This document shows positions 36,969 to 46,383 of a stretch of DNA of 64,000 nucleotides, piece after piece (the stretch's first letter is position 1; every line of letters begins with the position of its first letter). The position numbers and the translations under genes are program-made. Below the pieces are notes generated by a model. It was not told the origin of the DNA. It saw only the letters and a list, made by a program, of their open reading frames with translations, and searched no databases. Source of the DNA: Algibacter mikhailovii (GTDB lineage: Bacteria > Bacteroidota > Bacteroidia > Flavobacteriales > Flavobacteriaceae); assembly GCF_014651495.1 (NCBI RefSeq), contig NZ_BMWZ01000006.1, positions 319,333 through 383,332 of the forward strand, read 5' to 3'.

Positions 36969-37268
36969 ATGCCACTTGCTGCAAGATTAACTGATATGCA
37001 TGCCTGCCCAATGGTTACTCCGGGGTTACCTCCAATACCTCATGTTGGAGGTCCTATTTTAGGACCGGGCTCACCAAATGTTTTAATTGGAAAAATGCCT
37101 GCTGCTGTTTTAGGAGATAGTTTGGTTTGTGTTGGACCTCCTGATACAATTGTTCAGGGGTCTGCTACGGTTATGATAGGAGGTAAGCCAGCAGCAAGAA
37201 TGGGTGATTCCACCGCTCATGGCGGTAGTATTGTACTTGGGTGTCCAACAGTAATGATTGGCGGTTAA
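36969..37268 (+). CDS. PAAR-domain spike-tip protein
   Basis: A 99-residue PAAR protein, the conical tip that sits on the VgrG needle and can carry effectors. It contains the PAAR-type repeats MPAAVLGDSLVCVGPPDTI and KPAARMGDSTAHGG, with the Cys/His residues (including H12, C13, C45, H84) that bind the tip metal. Length corresponds to a bare PAAR domain with no toxin extension, so any effector must be separate. It directly follows vgrG and is probably translated with it. Confidence 0.93.
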   Translation: MPLAARLTDMHACPMVTPGLPPIPHVGGPILGPGSPNVLIGKMPAAVLGDSLVCVGPPDTIVQGSATVMIGGKPAARMGDSTAHGGSIVLGCPTVMIGG

Positions 37269-37804
37269 TAATGAAGAAAGTAAATAAATCATTTTTATGA
37301 CGGACTTGACATTTTCACCTTCATTTAGCAATATGACACAAAGTGATTATCTGACTGATTATGACTCTTATTTTTGTTAAATGCTAGTGATACCAATAAA
37401 TTTTAAAGAAGCTTCATCCGCACAAAAGAATTTTTTTAATATCAGACTTACTTAATTTAGAATGTCAGTATTTATATCGGAATATGTGTAAAATCGATTA
37501 TGTTCTAGCTTTTTTTTATATATTTATCTAACCACTAGTACTTTAGTGGTCTCTCCCTTTTTTGATTAATGGTTTTTTTGGTGACAAATTCTTAGGTTTT
37601 TGGAATGGATTTTATAGACCTTTTTAGTAAGGCAGTGGTTCAATAAAAACATTAATATAGGTTAATAATTCCATTTATATTCTATAAGCTACCTCACCCA
37701 AAGTTTGAATGCTTTTGAAAAGCGTATCAAAAAAGAATATTGAAAATTGATTAAGGAGATCAATTTAGAAACGATTAGTTAATTAATATATAACCGAAAA
37801 TCAT
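37269..37804. other. Gene-free spacer after the PAAR gene
   Basis: About 530 AT-rich bases without a convincing gene. It contains a short 27-codon frame at 37297-37380 with no recognisable features and a hairpin near 37531 (listed separately). Promoter elements for the large downstream gene should lie in its right half, but no clear match is visible. Confidence 0.4.
37531..37562 (+). terminator. Candidate terminator after the vgrG-PAAR pair
   Basis: ACCACTA and TAGTGGT form a 7-bp stem with a 6-base loop, followed 7 bases later by six T. The distance to the T tract weakens the call. Confidence 0.45.
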
Positions 37805-40800
37805 ATGGAATTACTATTTGATAAAAACAAGAATTTATTTCAAGATCAGTTAAGTATGGGAATAAAGTTATCCTCAGGAATAGACGAAAAGTTGTTTCTG
37901 GATATAGCACAGAATACTACGCTAAAGGAACTTGAATTACCTATTGTTATAGCTGAAGGAGGAATTACTGCTTCTGGTCCCGTAAAAGAATTCCGATTTA
38001 AGGAAGTTCCAAACGTGAGTATTTCTGGCAATGCCGGTGCTAATCTCAGAATTGGCATTTATGATAAGGCAGAAGATGTTAAAAAAGATTTGATACATAA
38101 AGATAAATTAGGGCTCGATTTACCAGATCTAGATGATAAATCCGTTTATGGTGTTTTTTCATATGGATATTTCATTAACGGGGATGTTGAAGGCGAGTGG
38201 CCTCTAGGTTCGGTACAATTGTCAGCTAGTGTAGACGGTAATGAAGAAAAGCGCGCCGCAGTAATTGTTACCTTAAAAAAAACTATTGGAATTAAAAAGG
38301 CAATTGTTGGTATTATAAGTGAACTACAATCTCCTAAACAAGTTCAAAATGCGAAGGATCTTGCACCAGGGACTTATTTAGTTATGCAAAGAGAAGGGAC
38401 ATTAAATACGAATTTTGGCGCTCAGGTTGGTTTTGATTTTGATTGGACATTTGAATCTCAAAATCCTAATTTTAATGGGACTTTGGGTTTGCAAACAAGG
38501 CTAGGCGGTTTAATGCAGGTTGGATTGAATATTGCAGGTGAATTCACACTTATTGTCAGTAGACCCCAAAAAGGACAAGTTATACATCTTCATCTTAATA
38601 AAAGAAGGCTCAATGGCTGGAATTTTGCAGCTGGATTAAATGCTTCAGTCCAAGGCGATCTTAACGAGTTTGATGACTTTTCGGTAAATGATATCATAAA
38701 GGCAACCATTGGAATACATCATGCTCAGATCCTTGAGGATATCAGAAAATGGGTGAACCCAGATGTAGCGGAAAAAAAATTACATGGACTTACTAATCAA
38801 TTATTAAAAGAAATTACCGGTACAACTACTTTTAAAAAAGCAAATCAAACGTTAATAGCGTTATTTGACAAATGGGACGCTGTTGGTAGTGAAGGTGGTG
38901 GTGCAATTTTGAAATTAATTGAAGATAATGCATCTGTAGATTTGAGCAAGGTACAAGAGGATTTTAAAAAATTAAGTACAGCGGACGTAGCAGATTTTTT
39001 AGAGGAAAAACTGGAGAAAACAGGATTTCAAGACACTAAATTTGGGCAAATATTAAGTGCAATTGTGCCATTTGATGATTTATTTGAAATTGTTGCTGAA
39101 CAGGAGCTTGTAAATAAACTTCAGGACAAATCTAGGAAGCTATCAGAACTTTTAGATTTTCAAGAACTAATCAAAAACCTTCATAAAAAGATCTCTGAGA
39201 AGCTGTCACTAGATCGTATTAGAAAAGCTGCAAAATCAGGAAATCTAGAAGAGTTAGGAGATTGGCTAAAAGGAAAACTTACTAGCTTAACACAAAATGA
39301 TCTTGCTGATGAATTAAGGTTAATAGATGCTTATATTAGTAACTTTGAAAATAATGCTGTACAAATTTTTGAAAAGGTAAAAACGGCCCTACAGCGAGAA
39401 TATGGTATGTCACTTGCGTATACCTATCAAAAACAAAAGGAGTACAGTGCCCTTATTGATGCTCATTTTAATTTTGCACAGAACGCTCAAATTGGTGATA
39501 TACTTGAAGAAGCTCTCGATGGCAATTATAGCCAGCTTATGACAAATACTGAAATCAAGGGTATTCATTTGAATAATGGCATTTTAACGCATAGAATTAA
39601 AAAACAAAAAACGCTCTCATTACTTATACCAGGGGCAAAACGGAATTTTAGTAGAATTAATCAATCTATAGCAGCAGGGACATTTATTGATGAACAGGAT
39701 GGTAGATTGATTATGTATGAGTTAAACGCGAGCGATACGATCCGACGCAACAAAAGGTTGATTCAACTTTCACTAACAGGAAATTATTTCGGAAAAAAGA
39801 AAGGACATTCTTTTGGTTTAGAAAAGGAGTCTCTAAAAGTATCTTTTGATTTTAAAGTACAGGATAAAAAATTAAGAAGAAGGCATTTAGAACAAATAGT
39901 GGAACCATTTATTAAGGTTAATCTTAAGCACTCATTTTCAGAAACTACCAACCTGACAACTGATCAATGGATAAATCAAATGGATTACGATATTGAAAAT
40001 TTTAATGCCAATGGAAAGAAAAGGTTTGGCAAGACATTGATTACGATGACCCATAAAATACCACCACAAATTGCTAATGCCTGGATGGGTGCTCCAAGTA
40101 ATAAAAAAGATAAAAAATATAAGGAAGTTTCCTCTGCCATTCAAAAGAGTATGCGGGGACTTGTTCAAACTTTTGCGTACGAAAACGAGGAGATGTTCAC
40201 AAAAAATTATAATAGAGAGAAACTTCAAGTTATTTTACTTTATACGTCCCTTCCTGTAGTTAAGGATATACATTATAATTACAGTGATTTGATTAAGAGA
40301 CCAGGTAAGGTAACCGCAAATTTGGGTAGAAATATTATGATATTGGCGGATAAATTGAGACTTGATCCAGATCCTCATGTACGGCGATCTGCTGATGATT
40401 TTGACAACGTGCAAACAAGCATAAGGGAAATTACTAACATGATGGTTAATGATTCCGACTTTATTAGAAAGTTAGAGAATTTGGTGAGTAAAGAACATAA
40501 CATCGTCAGTAAGGTGATTAAGTCGGCAACCAAAATTTCCGGTTTAAAAAAGACTGCCATAAATCATCCGGAGATAGCCATAAAGAAATTGTCAGAATTT
40601 GGGGCGGAACTCACAGATACGATAAATGATGTGAACGTAGGATTTATAGCTATACGAAAAGACTATACCCGTTTTATGGGACCTCACTTGTTTATTGCTG
40701 CTTCAAAGGCATTAGCTCCAGGTTTGGTAGATAATACCACAGGATTTCTGGAACTTATCGTTTTAAAAGAGTCCTCAAATTTTGAAATGGAAAGTTATTT

Positions 40801-40864
40801 AGATGGTAAAAAACCGGAGATTAAGGATATTATTATATCACAGTTGATTGTTGATATGAGTTGA
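37805..40864 (+). CDS. Large protein of unknown function next to vgrG-PAAR
   Basis: A 1019-residue protein that I do not recognise. It has no signal peptide and no obvious transmembrane helix. The N-terminal about 290 residues are beta-rich with Gly-containing strands (for example GNAGANLRIGIYDK and GTLGLQTRLGGLMQVGLNIA). The middle (about 310-560) is helical and Lys/Leu/Glu-rich with coiled-coil-like stretches, and the C-terminal third mixes strands and helices. I see no nuclease, protease or ATPase motif. Its place after VgrG and PAAR suggests a cargo or spike-associated protein, but a 536-base gap with a candidate terminator separates them, so it may be independent. Confidence 0.75.
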   Translation: MELLFDKNKNLFQDQLSMGIKLSSGIDEKLFLDIAQNTTLKELELPIVIAEGGITASGPVKEFRFKEVPNVSISGNAGANLRIGIYDKAEDVKKDLIHKDKLGLDLPDLDDKSVYGVFSYGYFINGDVEGEWPLGSVQLSASVDGNEEKRAAVIVTLKKTIGIKKAIVGIISELQSPKQVQNAKDLAPGTYLVMQREGTLNTNFGAQVGFDFDWTFESQNPNFNGTLGLQTRLGGLMQVGLNIAGEFTLIVSRPQKGQVIHLHLNKRRLNGWNFAAGLNASVQGDLNEFDDFSVNDIIKATIGIHHAQILEDIRKWVNPDVAEKKLHGLTNQLLKEITGTTTFKKANQTLIALFDKWDAVGSEGGGAILKLIEDNASVDLSKVQEDFKKLSTADVADFLEEKLEKTGFQDTKFGQILSAIVPFDDLFEIVAEQELVNKLQDKSRKLSELLDFQELIKNLHKKISEKLSLDRIRKAAKSGNLEELGDWLKGKLTSLTQNDLADELRLIDAYISNFENNAVQIFEKVKTALQREYGMSLAYTYQKQKEYSALIDAHFNFAQNAQIGDILEEALDGNYSQLMTNTEIKGIHLNNGILTHRIKKQKTLSLLIPGAKRNFSRINQSIAAGTFIDEQDGRLIMYELNASDTIRRNKRLIQLSLTGNYFGKKKGHSFGLEKESLKVSFDFKVQDKKLRRRHLEQIVEPFIKVNLKHSFSETTNLTTDQWINQMDYDIENFNANGKKRFGKTLITMTHKIPPQIANAWMGAPSNKKDKKYKEVSSAIQKSMRGLVQTFAYENEEMFTKNYNREKLQVILLYTSLPVVKDIHYNYSDLIKRPGKVTANLGRNIMILADKLRLDPDPHVRRSADDFDNVQTSIREITNMMVNDSDFIRKLENLVSKEHNIVSKVIKSATKISGLKKTAINHPEIAIKKLSEFGAELTDTINDVNVGFIAIRKDYTRFMGPHLFIAASKALAPGLVDNTTGFLELIVLKESSNFEMESYLDGKKPEIKDIIISQLIVDMS

Positions 40865-41281
40865 TACCTAGGTTGTTGTATAAACATTTTCCTTGAAGCA
40901 ATTTTTTAAACCATAAATTTATTAAAGCATGTTCGAAGATTTTAATTTTTCTGATGAAGAATAAAAACAGCTAAAACTTATAATGAACACGATTGATTAA
41001 TTAGTCATGATTTAAGTTGTTTTTTTAATGAACAATAAGAGCATAATTACGAAAGTAAAAGAAAAATCATCACACTTATTTTATCTGAATAAATTAAAAA
41101 CCGAAGTTCAGTTTTTGAACAGAAATTTAACCCAGCTTAAAGAAAACATAGTTAATACGCAAAAGGAACTCCATACTCATTTAAAAGATATCGACTTTTT
41201 AAAAAACAACTAAAAAACGTTTCTCATCCATGGGTATAAAGCATATATTTACTTCAGTAATATTAACCTACAAAAACACGC
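40865..41281 (+). other. Intergenic region with tiny open frames
   Basis: Contains ATG 40930 reading MFEDFNFSDEE, a stop and a few more codons, which could be a decayed small gene, and the small frame listed at 41028-41213. Otherwise nothing recognised. The hsdM promoter should be in the last 70 bases. Confidence 0.35.
41028..41213 (+). CDS. Small hypothetical coiled-coil protein
   Basis: A 61-residue frame, Lys/Leu/Asn-rich, with a likely amphipathic helix over about residues 18-57 (leucines and isoleucines in heptad spacing). No recognised family. It precedes hsdM by 68 bases on the same strand. It may be a real small protein, but AT-rich DNA can yield such frames by chance. Confidence 0.35.
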   Translation: MNNKSIITKVKEKSSHLFYLNKLKTEVQFLNRNLTQLKENIVNTQKELHTHLKDIDFLKNN

Positions 41282-42757
41282 ATGATTACAGGAGAATTAA
41301 AATCACAAGTAGATAAGATATGGGAAGCCTTTTGGACAGGAGGAATCTCTAACCCCTTATCTGTTATAGAGCAGTTTACGTATTTACTTTTTATTAGAAG
41401 ATTAGATGAACGTCAACTTTTAGAAGAAAAGAAAGCTAATATGGTGGGCATCCCTATTAAGGATATCATTTTCACACCAGAGCAAAAGGAATTACGGTGG
41501 AGCTCATTTAAAAACAAGGATCCGCAGTCTATGTTTGATGTCTTTACCAAACCTATGGTAGAAGATATGACTGTGTTTGACCATATGAAACAAGTGGGAA
41601 ATACAGCAGGCGTTTTTGCTGAATTCATGAGTAAAGCGACTTTTATCATTGCAACCCCTAGACTGTTAGATCAAGTGGTTCAGTTGATTGATAAAATCAA
41701 TATGAATGATAGAGATACCAAAGGGGATTTGTATGAATACATGCTCTCTAAAATAGCTTCAGCAGGTACCAATGGACAGTTTAGAACGCCAAGACACATC
41801 ATTAAAATGATGGTGGATATGACGCAGCCTAAAAAGGATGATATCATATGTGACCCTTCCTCTGGAACAGCAGGGTTCTTAGTGGCAGCAGGAGAATATT
41901 TTAGAGATAATCATGAAGATTGGTTTTTAGATAAAACGTTTAGAGACCATTTCAATAACACCATGTTTAATGGGGTGGAGATTGATGACACCATGATACG
42001 TATTGGCGCCATGAACTTGCAACTTCATGGGATAGAAAGTCCCAATTTAATGAAGAATGATGCCCTGAGTGAAAGTGCAGGAAGTATAAGAAATGCATAT
42101 TCTCTCATTTTAGCTAACCCGCCATTTAAGGGTAGTTTAGATTATGATGCCGTTGAAAATTCTATACTGAAAACCGTAAAGTCTAAGAAGACAGAATTAC
42201 TATTTTTAGGGCTTATGCTTAGAATGCTTAAAACAGGTGGTAGAGCTGCTGTAATTGTGCCAGATGGCGTGTTGTTTGGAAGCTCAAAGGCTCATAAACA
42301 GATTAGACAGGAAATTATAGAGAATCATAAATTAGATGCTGTTATTTCTATGCCAAGTGGGGTGTTTAAGCCTTATGCAGGGGTAAGTACTGCGGTGCTA
42401 TTCTTCACCAAAACGGGTACAGGTGGTACAGATAAGGTGTGGTTTTATGACATGGAAGCAGATGGCTATAGTTTAGATGATAAGCGTAATGATATAAAAG
42501 ACAATGATATCCCTGACCTTTTAAATAGATACCATAATCTTAAAGAAGAAACAGAAAGAGCCAAAACAGATAAAAGCTTCCTAGTGCCTTTTGATGAAAT
42601 TAAGGAAAATGACTGGGATTTATCTATAAACAGGTACAAAGAAATAGTCTATGAAGAAATTGAATATGCAGCTCCTGCTGATATCATAAAGGATATTGAA
42701 AAACTTGATCAAGAAAGAACTAAGGCTTTAACAACTTTAAAAGAGATGTTAAGATGA
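41282..42757 (+). CDS. hsdM: Type I restriction-modification system, methyltransferase subunit M
   Basis: Adenine-N6 methyltransferase subunit of a type I system; with HsdS it methylates the recognition site and with HsdR it cleaves unmodified DNA. The 491-residue protein has the N-terminal helical HsdM domain (about 5-130), the SAM-binding motif DPSSGTAGFL near residue 193 and the catalytic NPPF near 279-282 (LANPPFKGS). Length and layout are normal. Its last 4 bases overlap the first codon of hsdS, so they are translationally coupled. The operon contains two genes that do not belong to a standard type I system. Confidence 0.97.
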   Translation: MITGELKSQVDKIWEAFWTGGISNPLSVIEQFTYLLFIRRLDERQLLEEKKANMVGIPIKDIIFTPEQKELRWSSFKNKDPQSMFDVFTKPMVEDMTVFDHMKQVGNTAGVFAEFMSKATFIIATPRLLDQVVQLIDKINMNDRDTKGDLYEYMLSKIASAGTNGQFRTPRHIIKMMVDMTQPKKDDIICDPSSGTAGFLVAAGEYFRDNHEDWFLDKTFRDHFNNTMFNGVEIDDTMIRIGAMNLQLHGIESPNLMKNDALSESAGSIRNAYSLILANPPFKGSLDYDAVENSILKTVKSKKTELLFLGLMLRMLKTGGRAAVIVPDGVLFGSSKAHKQIRQEIIENHKLDAVISMPSGVFKPYAGVSTAVLFFTKTGTGGTDKVWFYDMEADGYSLDDKRNDIKDNDIPDLLNRYHNLKEETERAKTDKSFLVPFDEIKENDWDLSINRYKEIVYEEIEYAAPADIIKDIEKLDQERTKALTTLKEMLR

Positions 42758-43941
42758 GGGAAGTTTCTTTAGGGGATGTTTGTGATATTAAGAATGGTTA
42801 TGCATTTAAGAGTTCTGAGTTCCAAGATAAAGGAACTCCTCTAATAAGAATATCTAGTTTTGACAATGGACCTGTATATTTTGATGATAAAACTGTATAT
42901 GTTGATTCTAAATATTTAAATAGTAAAAGTGCATTCAAAGTTGAGAAAGGAGATGTACTTGTTGCCTTATCTGGTGCTACCACTGGAAAATACGGTGTTT
43001 ATACTAAAGATGAGCCTGGCTTATTAAATCAACGTATTGGTTTATTAAAAAGTGGAGTGTCACAAGATCTCGATGATAAATACTTTTACTATTATTTATC
43101 AGTTTTACAATCTGAAATATTTAGAAAAGCTGGAGGTGCAGCACAGCCTAATATTAGTACTAAAGCAATTGGAAACTTTAAAATCCCCCTCCCACCACTA
43201 GACCAACAAAAAAAGATAGCAGCCATATTAGATGCAGCAGATGCCTACAGGCAAAAAACAAAAGCACTTATTACTAAGTATGAGGAGCTAACTCAAAGCC
43301 TCTTTCTGGATATGTTTGGGGATCCTGTTACTAATCCGAAGGGGTGGGAAATAATTTCACTTGTTGACTATGGTTCTTTCAAAAACGGCTTAAATTTTAG
43401 TAGGGATGAATCAGGAGTTACTCTTAAATACCTTGGTGTTGGAGATTTTAAATCCTTATACAAAATAGATGATTTAGACACGTTATCTAGTATTGAATTG
43501 AACTCTTTACCATCTGAAGGTTATCTTCTGAAAAATGGGGATTTAGTTTTTGTTAGATCAAATGGAAATAAAGCATTAGTTGGTAGGTGTGTAGAAGTCA
43601 CTTCAGGCAACAGAAAGGTTACATTCAGTGGGTTTTGTATTAGATATAGGGTGGATTCTCCTAAAATCAACCCTTCATATTTAGCTCAGCTGTTTCGAAA
43701 TAAATCCTTCAAAAAACAAATGCTTCAGGGAGGAAGAGGAGCAAATATTCAAAATATTAATCAAAAAATTTTAGCTTCAATAAAAGTTCCAGTTCCTAAA
43801 TTGTCAATTCAAAACCAATTTACAGATAGTATTATAGCCATAGAAGTACAAAAAGCACAAGCACAAGCTAGTTTAGCACAAGCAGAAAATTTGTTTAATA
43901 GCTTATTACAAAAAGCATTTAAAGGGGAGTTAACTGCATGA
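42754..43941 (+). CDS. hsdS: Type I restriction-modification system, specificity subunit S
   Basis: DNA-recognition subunit of 395 residues with two target-recognition domains. The first is at about 1-150 and ends in IPLPPLDQQKKIAAILDAAD, the central conserved helix region; the second is at about 195-350 and ends in the C-terminal helices IAIEVQKAQAQASLAQAEN. The two halves have different TRD sequences, so the target should be bipartite with two different half sites. It overlaps hsdM by 4 bases and the next gene by 4 bases. No inverted partial hsdS copies are present, so there is no sign of a shufflon. Confidence 0.96.
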   Translation: MREVSLGDVCDIKNGYAFKSSEFQDKGTPLIRISSFDNGPVYFDDKTVYVDSKYLNSKSAFKVEKGDVLVALSGATTGKYGVYTKDEPGLLNQRIGLLKSGVSQDLDDKYFYYYLSVLQSEIFRKAGGAAQPNISTKAIGNFKIPLPPLDQQKKIAAILDAADAYRQKTKALITKYEELTQSLFLDMFGDPVTNPKGWEIISLVDYGSFKNGLNFSRDESGVTLKYLGVGDFKSLYKIDDLDTLSSIELNSLPSEGYLLKNGDLVFVRSNGNKALVGRCVEVTSGNRKVTFSGFCIRYRVDSPKINPSYLAQLFRNKSFKKQMLQGGRGANIQNINQKILASIKVPVPKLSIQNQFTDSIIAIEVQKAQAQASLAQAENLFNSLLQKAFKGELTA

Positions 43942-45443
43942 ATTTAACGAATTCAGAATATAATTTTTCCTATTACGAGAATTTGTTTTCAAGTAAATCG
44001 CCACAGCGAGAATTGGATATAAATGAGCTCATTGAGGTCGTCAAATACGGCTATATAAAGGAGGATATAGACTTGCTGCGAGTAAGTGATAACAAGGAGA
44101 AATACAATAAAATAAAGAAGTCTAAAATCCCTTTGGTAACCCTCTCAGGAATCTTCACAGAAAGAAACAGTAAAGGACTTCAAGATCATAGTGGTTTAAT
44201 ACAAATTGATATTGACCACGTAGAAAATTATGATGAAACCTTCAAAAAACTGACTTCAGATGAGTTTACTTATGTGGCATTCAGAAGCCCAGGAGGAAAA
44301 GGTATAAAGGCTATAGTTAAGATTAATCCTAGTGAATCTACGCATTTAGAGCAGTATTATGCCTTAGAACAATATTATTTGAACAATTATAATATAGAGA
44401 TTGATCCTTCTTGTAAAGACGTTGCTAGGTGTATGTTGCTTTCATATGATCCTGATATTTATTGCAATCCTTTTTCGGAAGTTTTTGATGAGTGTTTCAT
44501 GCCAGTACAAGAAGAAACCAAAAAAGAACAAGCTCAGACAATACACCTAAACCTTGTAGAAACTGATAAAGAGCATATCATTGAACAAATAGTTAAGCAA
44601 TCAGAAAAGAATAATATTGATATCACCGTGGGTTATGAAGCATGGATAAGGGTTGGGTACGCCTTATCAAGTACATTAGGAGACGCAGGACGTGATTATT
44701 ACCACAGGTTATCAAGATGTAACCCTGATTATCAAGAAGCAAAATGTGATAGGCAGTACAAGCATCTCAACGACAGAAATAATGGCTCTATAAGTTTAGG
44801 TACCTTAGTTTATTATGCTAAACTAAATAATATTGAAGTTCATTTTCCCAAGCATGTAAAACCGAATGGGGAGGAAGTCATAATTACCACGTCAGAGGGT
44901 AAAGAGGCCCATGCGGATAGCAAAGGTTTATTTGAATTACTTAAAGAGAAAAGAATACAGCTTGCTAGAAAGGAGAACATAGCAGCTTTTCGCGTATTTA
45001 GTAATGCTACACTCAATGAAATGTGTGAGAGGCTGCCGGAGACCCGAGAAGAATTTCTTGAATTAAATGGTGTTGGTTTAAAGAAAGTTGAGCAATATGC
45101 TATGCATTTCTTGCCTATAATTAGTAGGTTTAAAGGCGTTGAAGGCTCGGTAAAATTAAAGGCAGATAAAGTCTCTCAACAACAGAAATCAAGTACATAT
45201 AAACTGAATGAAAAGGAAGAAGAGTTATTTGATAAGCTCAAACAGCTTAGATTACGATTAAGTAGAGAAAGGGGGATGAAACCCTACTGGATTTTTGGAA
45301 ATAGTACACTTACTGATATAGTTCAGTTTAAGCCTAGAGATAAAAATCAACTATTAGAATTTAAAGGACTGGGTCCGACTAAGGTTGATTGGTTCGGTGG
45401 TGAGATTATTAATGAGATTAATCAAATATTTAGTGAGGTATAA
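43938..45443 (+). CDS. Primase-like VirE_N/PriCT_2 protein with two HRDC domains
   Basis: A 501-residue protein embedded in the type I operon. Residues about 40-190 resemble the BT4734/VirE N-terminal domain, an archaeo-eukaryotic-primase-like fold: IQIDIDHV (motif I acidic pair), FRSPGGKGIKAIVKI (motif II region) and IDPSCKDVARCM (motif III region). Residues about 212-287 match PriCT_2 (EAWIRVGYALSSTLGDAGRD, then DRQYKHL). Two HRDC nucleic-acid-binding domains follow at about 331-395 and 428-498, each with an L.ELNG/L.EFKG-type glycine loop. There is no helicase domain. It starts 4 bases inside hsdS, which implies translational coupling. Its role with the restriction enzyme is unknown; domain calls are by eye. 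Confidence 0.85.
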   Translation: MNLTNSEYNFSYYENLFSSKSPQRELDINELIEVVKYGYIKEDIDLLRVSDNKEKYNKIKKSKIPLVTLSGIFTERNSKGLQDHSGLIQIDIDHVENYDETFKKLTSDEFTYVAFRSPGGKGIKAIVKINPSESTHLEQYYALEQYYLNNYNIEIDPSCKDVARCMLLSYDPDIYCNPFSEVFDECFMPVQEETKKEQAQTIHLNLVETDKEHIIEQIVKQSEKNNIDITVGYEAWIRVGYALSSTLGDAGRDYYHRLSRCNPDYQEAKCDRQYKHLNDRNNGSISLGTLVYYAKLNNIEVHFPKHVKPNGEEVIITTSEGKEAHADSKGLFELLKEKRIQLARKENIAAFRVFSNATLNEMCERLPETREEFLELNGVGLKKVEQYAMHFLPIISRFKGVEGSVKLKADKVSQQQKSSTYKLNEKEEELFDKLKQLRLRLSRERGMKPYWIFGNSTLTDIVQFKPRDKNQLLEFKGLGPTKVDWFGGEIINEINQIFSEV

Positions 45444-45521
45444 ATGAGTAACTTTCAATTACTAAATAAAGTACAAGATTTGTTTTATAGTCTGTCAAAA
45501 AAGACACTAGAAAGAAGTTAA
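45444..45521 (+). pseudogene. Short duplicate of the hsdR start
   Basis: Directly after the preceding stop codon, an ATG opens 25 codons beginning MSNFQLLNK. The first 17 bases are identical to the start of hsdR at 46448 (MSNFQFLHK), after which the sequences part and a stop follows. It looks like the scar of the original hsdR start left behind when the EcsC gene was placed between it and hsdR, or a recombination trace. Confidence 0.55.
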
Positions 45522-45528
45522 TGAAATT

Positions 45529-46383
45529 ATGAGTTCACAACTTGATAAACATATCATTTCAGATCAAGACCTTCAAGCTATTAAGAAGGCTAAAAATGAT
45601 ATGGAGAATTTGAGTTGGGCGATACTAGGCGTTAATAAATTAGGAAACACCTTAGAAACAGGGATACAATATGTGCCCAACAGGGTTTTAACCTTAATTC
45701 AAACGTCTACAGAAAAAATGCTTAATGGTATATTAAAAGCAAATTTGCTGACCATATCAAGAAATAAAGCATTTAAAAAGCCTTCCAACAAAACCTATAA
45801 AACCGTTGTTGCTGGTACAGGAGCAGCAGGAGGATTCTTGGGATCAACTACTGGTATTGGAACCACCATATTTATTGCTGAAATGACGCTAACCACCAAA
45901 TTCTTAATGCGTACTATTTTAGACATTGCAAGGAGTCAGGGCGAAGATATTTATTCACTAGAAGGGCAATTACAGTGTTTGGAGGTATTTGCATTGGGAG
46001 GTCAATCAGAACATGATGATGGCATTGACACGAGTTATTATATGACAAGAGCAGCTTTGTCTTCAACTATGAATAAAATAACAGCCTCTGGTATTAAATC
46101 TGCCATTAATGTTGCTGTGAATACTGCAAGTGCTGTAGGATCTAGTGCGGTCACAAAATTTATGACTCAAATTGCATCTAGATTAAGTGTTTTAATTACT
46201 GAGAAATTTGTGGCTCAGGCGGTACCTATAGCTGGTGCAATAGGAGGTAGTACAATCAACTTAATCTTTATAAACCATTTTCAGAAAATGGCAACAGCAC
46301 ATTTTACCTTAAGACGTTTAGAGCGTAATTATGGAGAACAATTGGTTAAAACAACTTATGAAAATATAAAGTTGAAACAATGA
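45529..46383 (+). CDS. EcsC-family protein
   Basis: A 284-residue protein of the EcsC family, which has no settled biochemical function. The core includes GTGAAGGFLGSTTGIGTTIF, a glycine-rich hydrophobic hairpin at about residue 100-120 that could insert into a membrane, then EMTLTTKFLMRTILDIARSQ and YSLEGQLQCLEVFALGGQSE, typical of the family. A second glycine/alanine-rich hydrophobic stretch follows at about 230-255 (AVPIAGAIGGSTINLIFINH). It lies between the primase-HRDC gene and hsdR in the same direction, with 85 and 64 bases on either side. EcsC proteins do occur near defence genes, but a function here is inference. Confidence 0.85.
   Translation: MSSQLDKHIISDQDLQAIKKAKNDMENLSWAILGVNKLGNTLETGIQYVPNRVLTLIQTSTEKMLNGILKANLLTISRNKAFKKPSNKTYKTVVAGTGAAGGFLGSTTGIGTTIFIAEMTLTTKFLMRTILDIARSQGEDIYSLEGQLQCLEVFALGGQSEHDDGIDTSYYMTRAALSSTMNKITASGIKSAINVAVNTASAVGSSAVTKFMTQIASRLSVLITEKFVAQAVPIAGAIGGSTINLIFINHFQKMATAHFTLRRLERNYGEQLVKTTYENIKLKQ

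Noticed and set aside
42754..43941. Possible phase-variable hsdS shufflon
   Set aside because: There is only one hsdS, with no partial inverted copies and no recombinase gene nearby.
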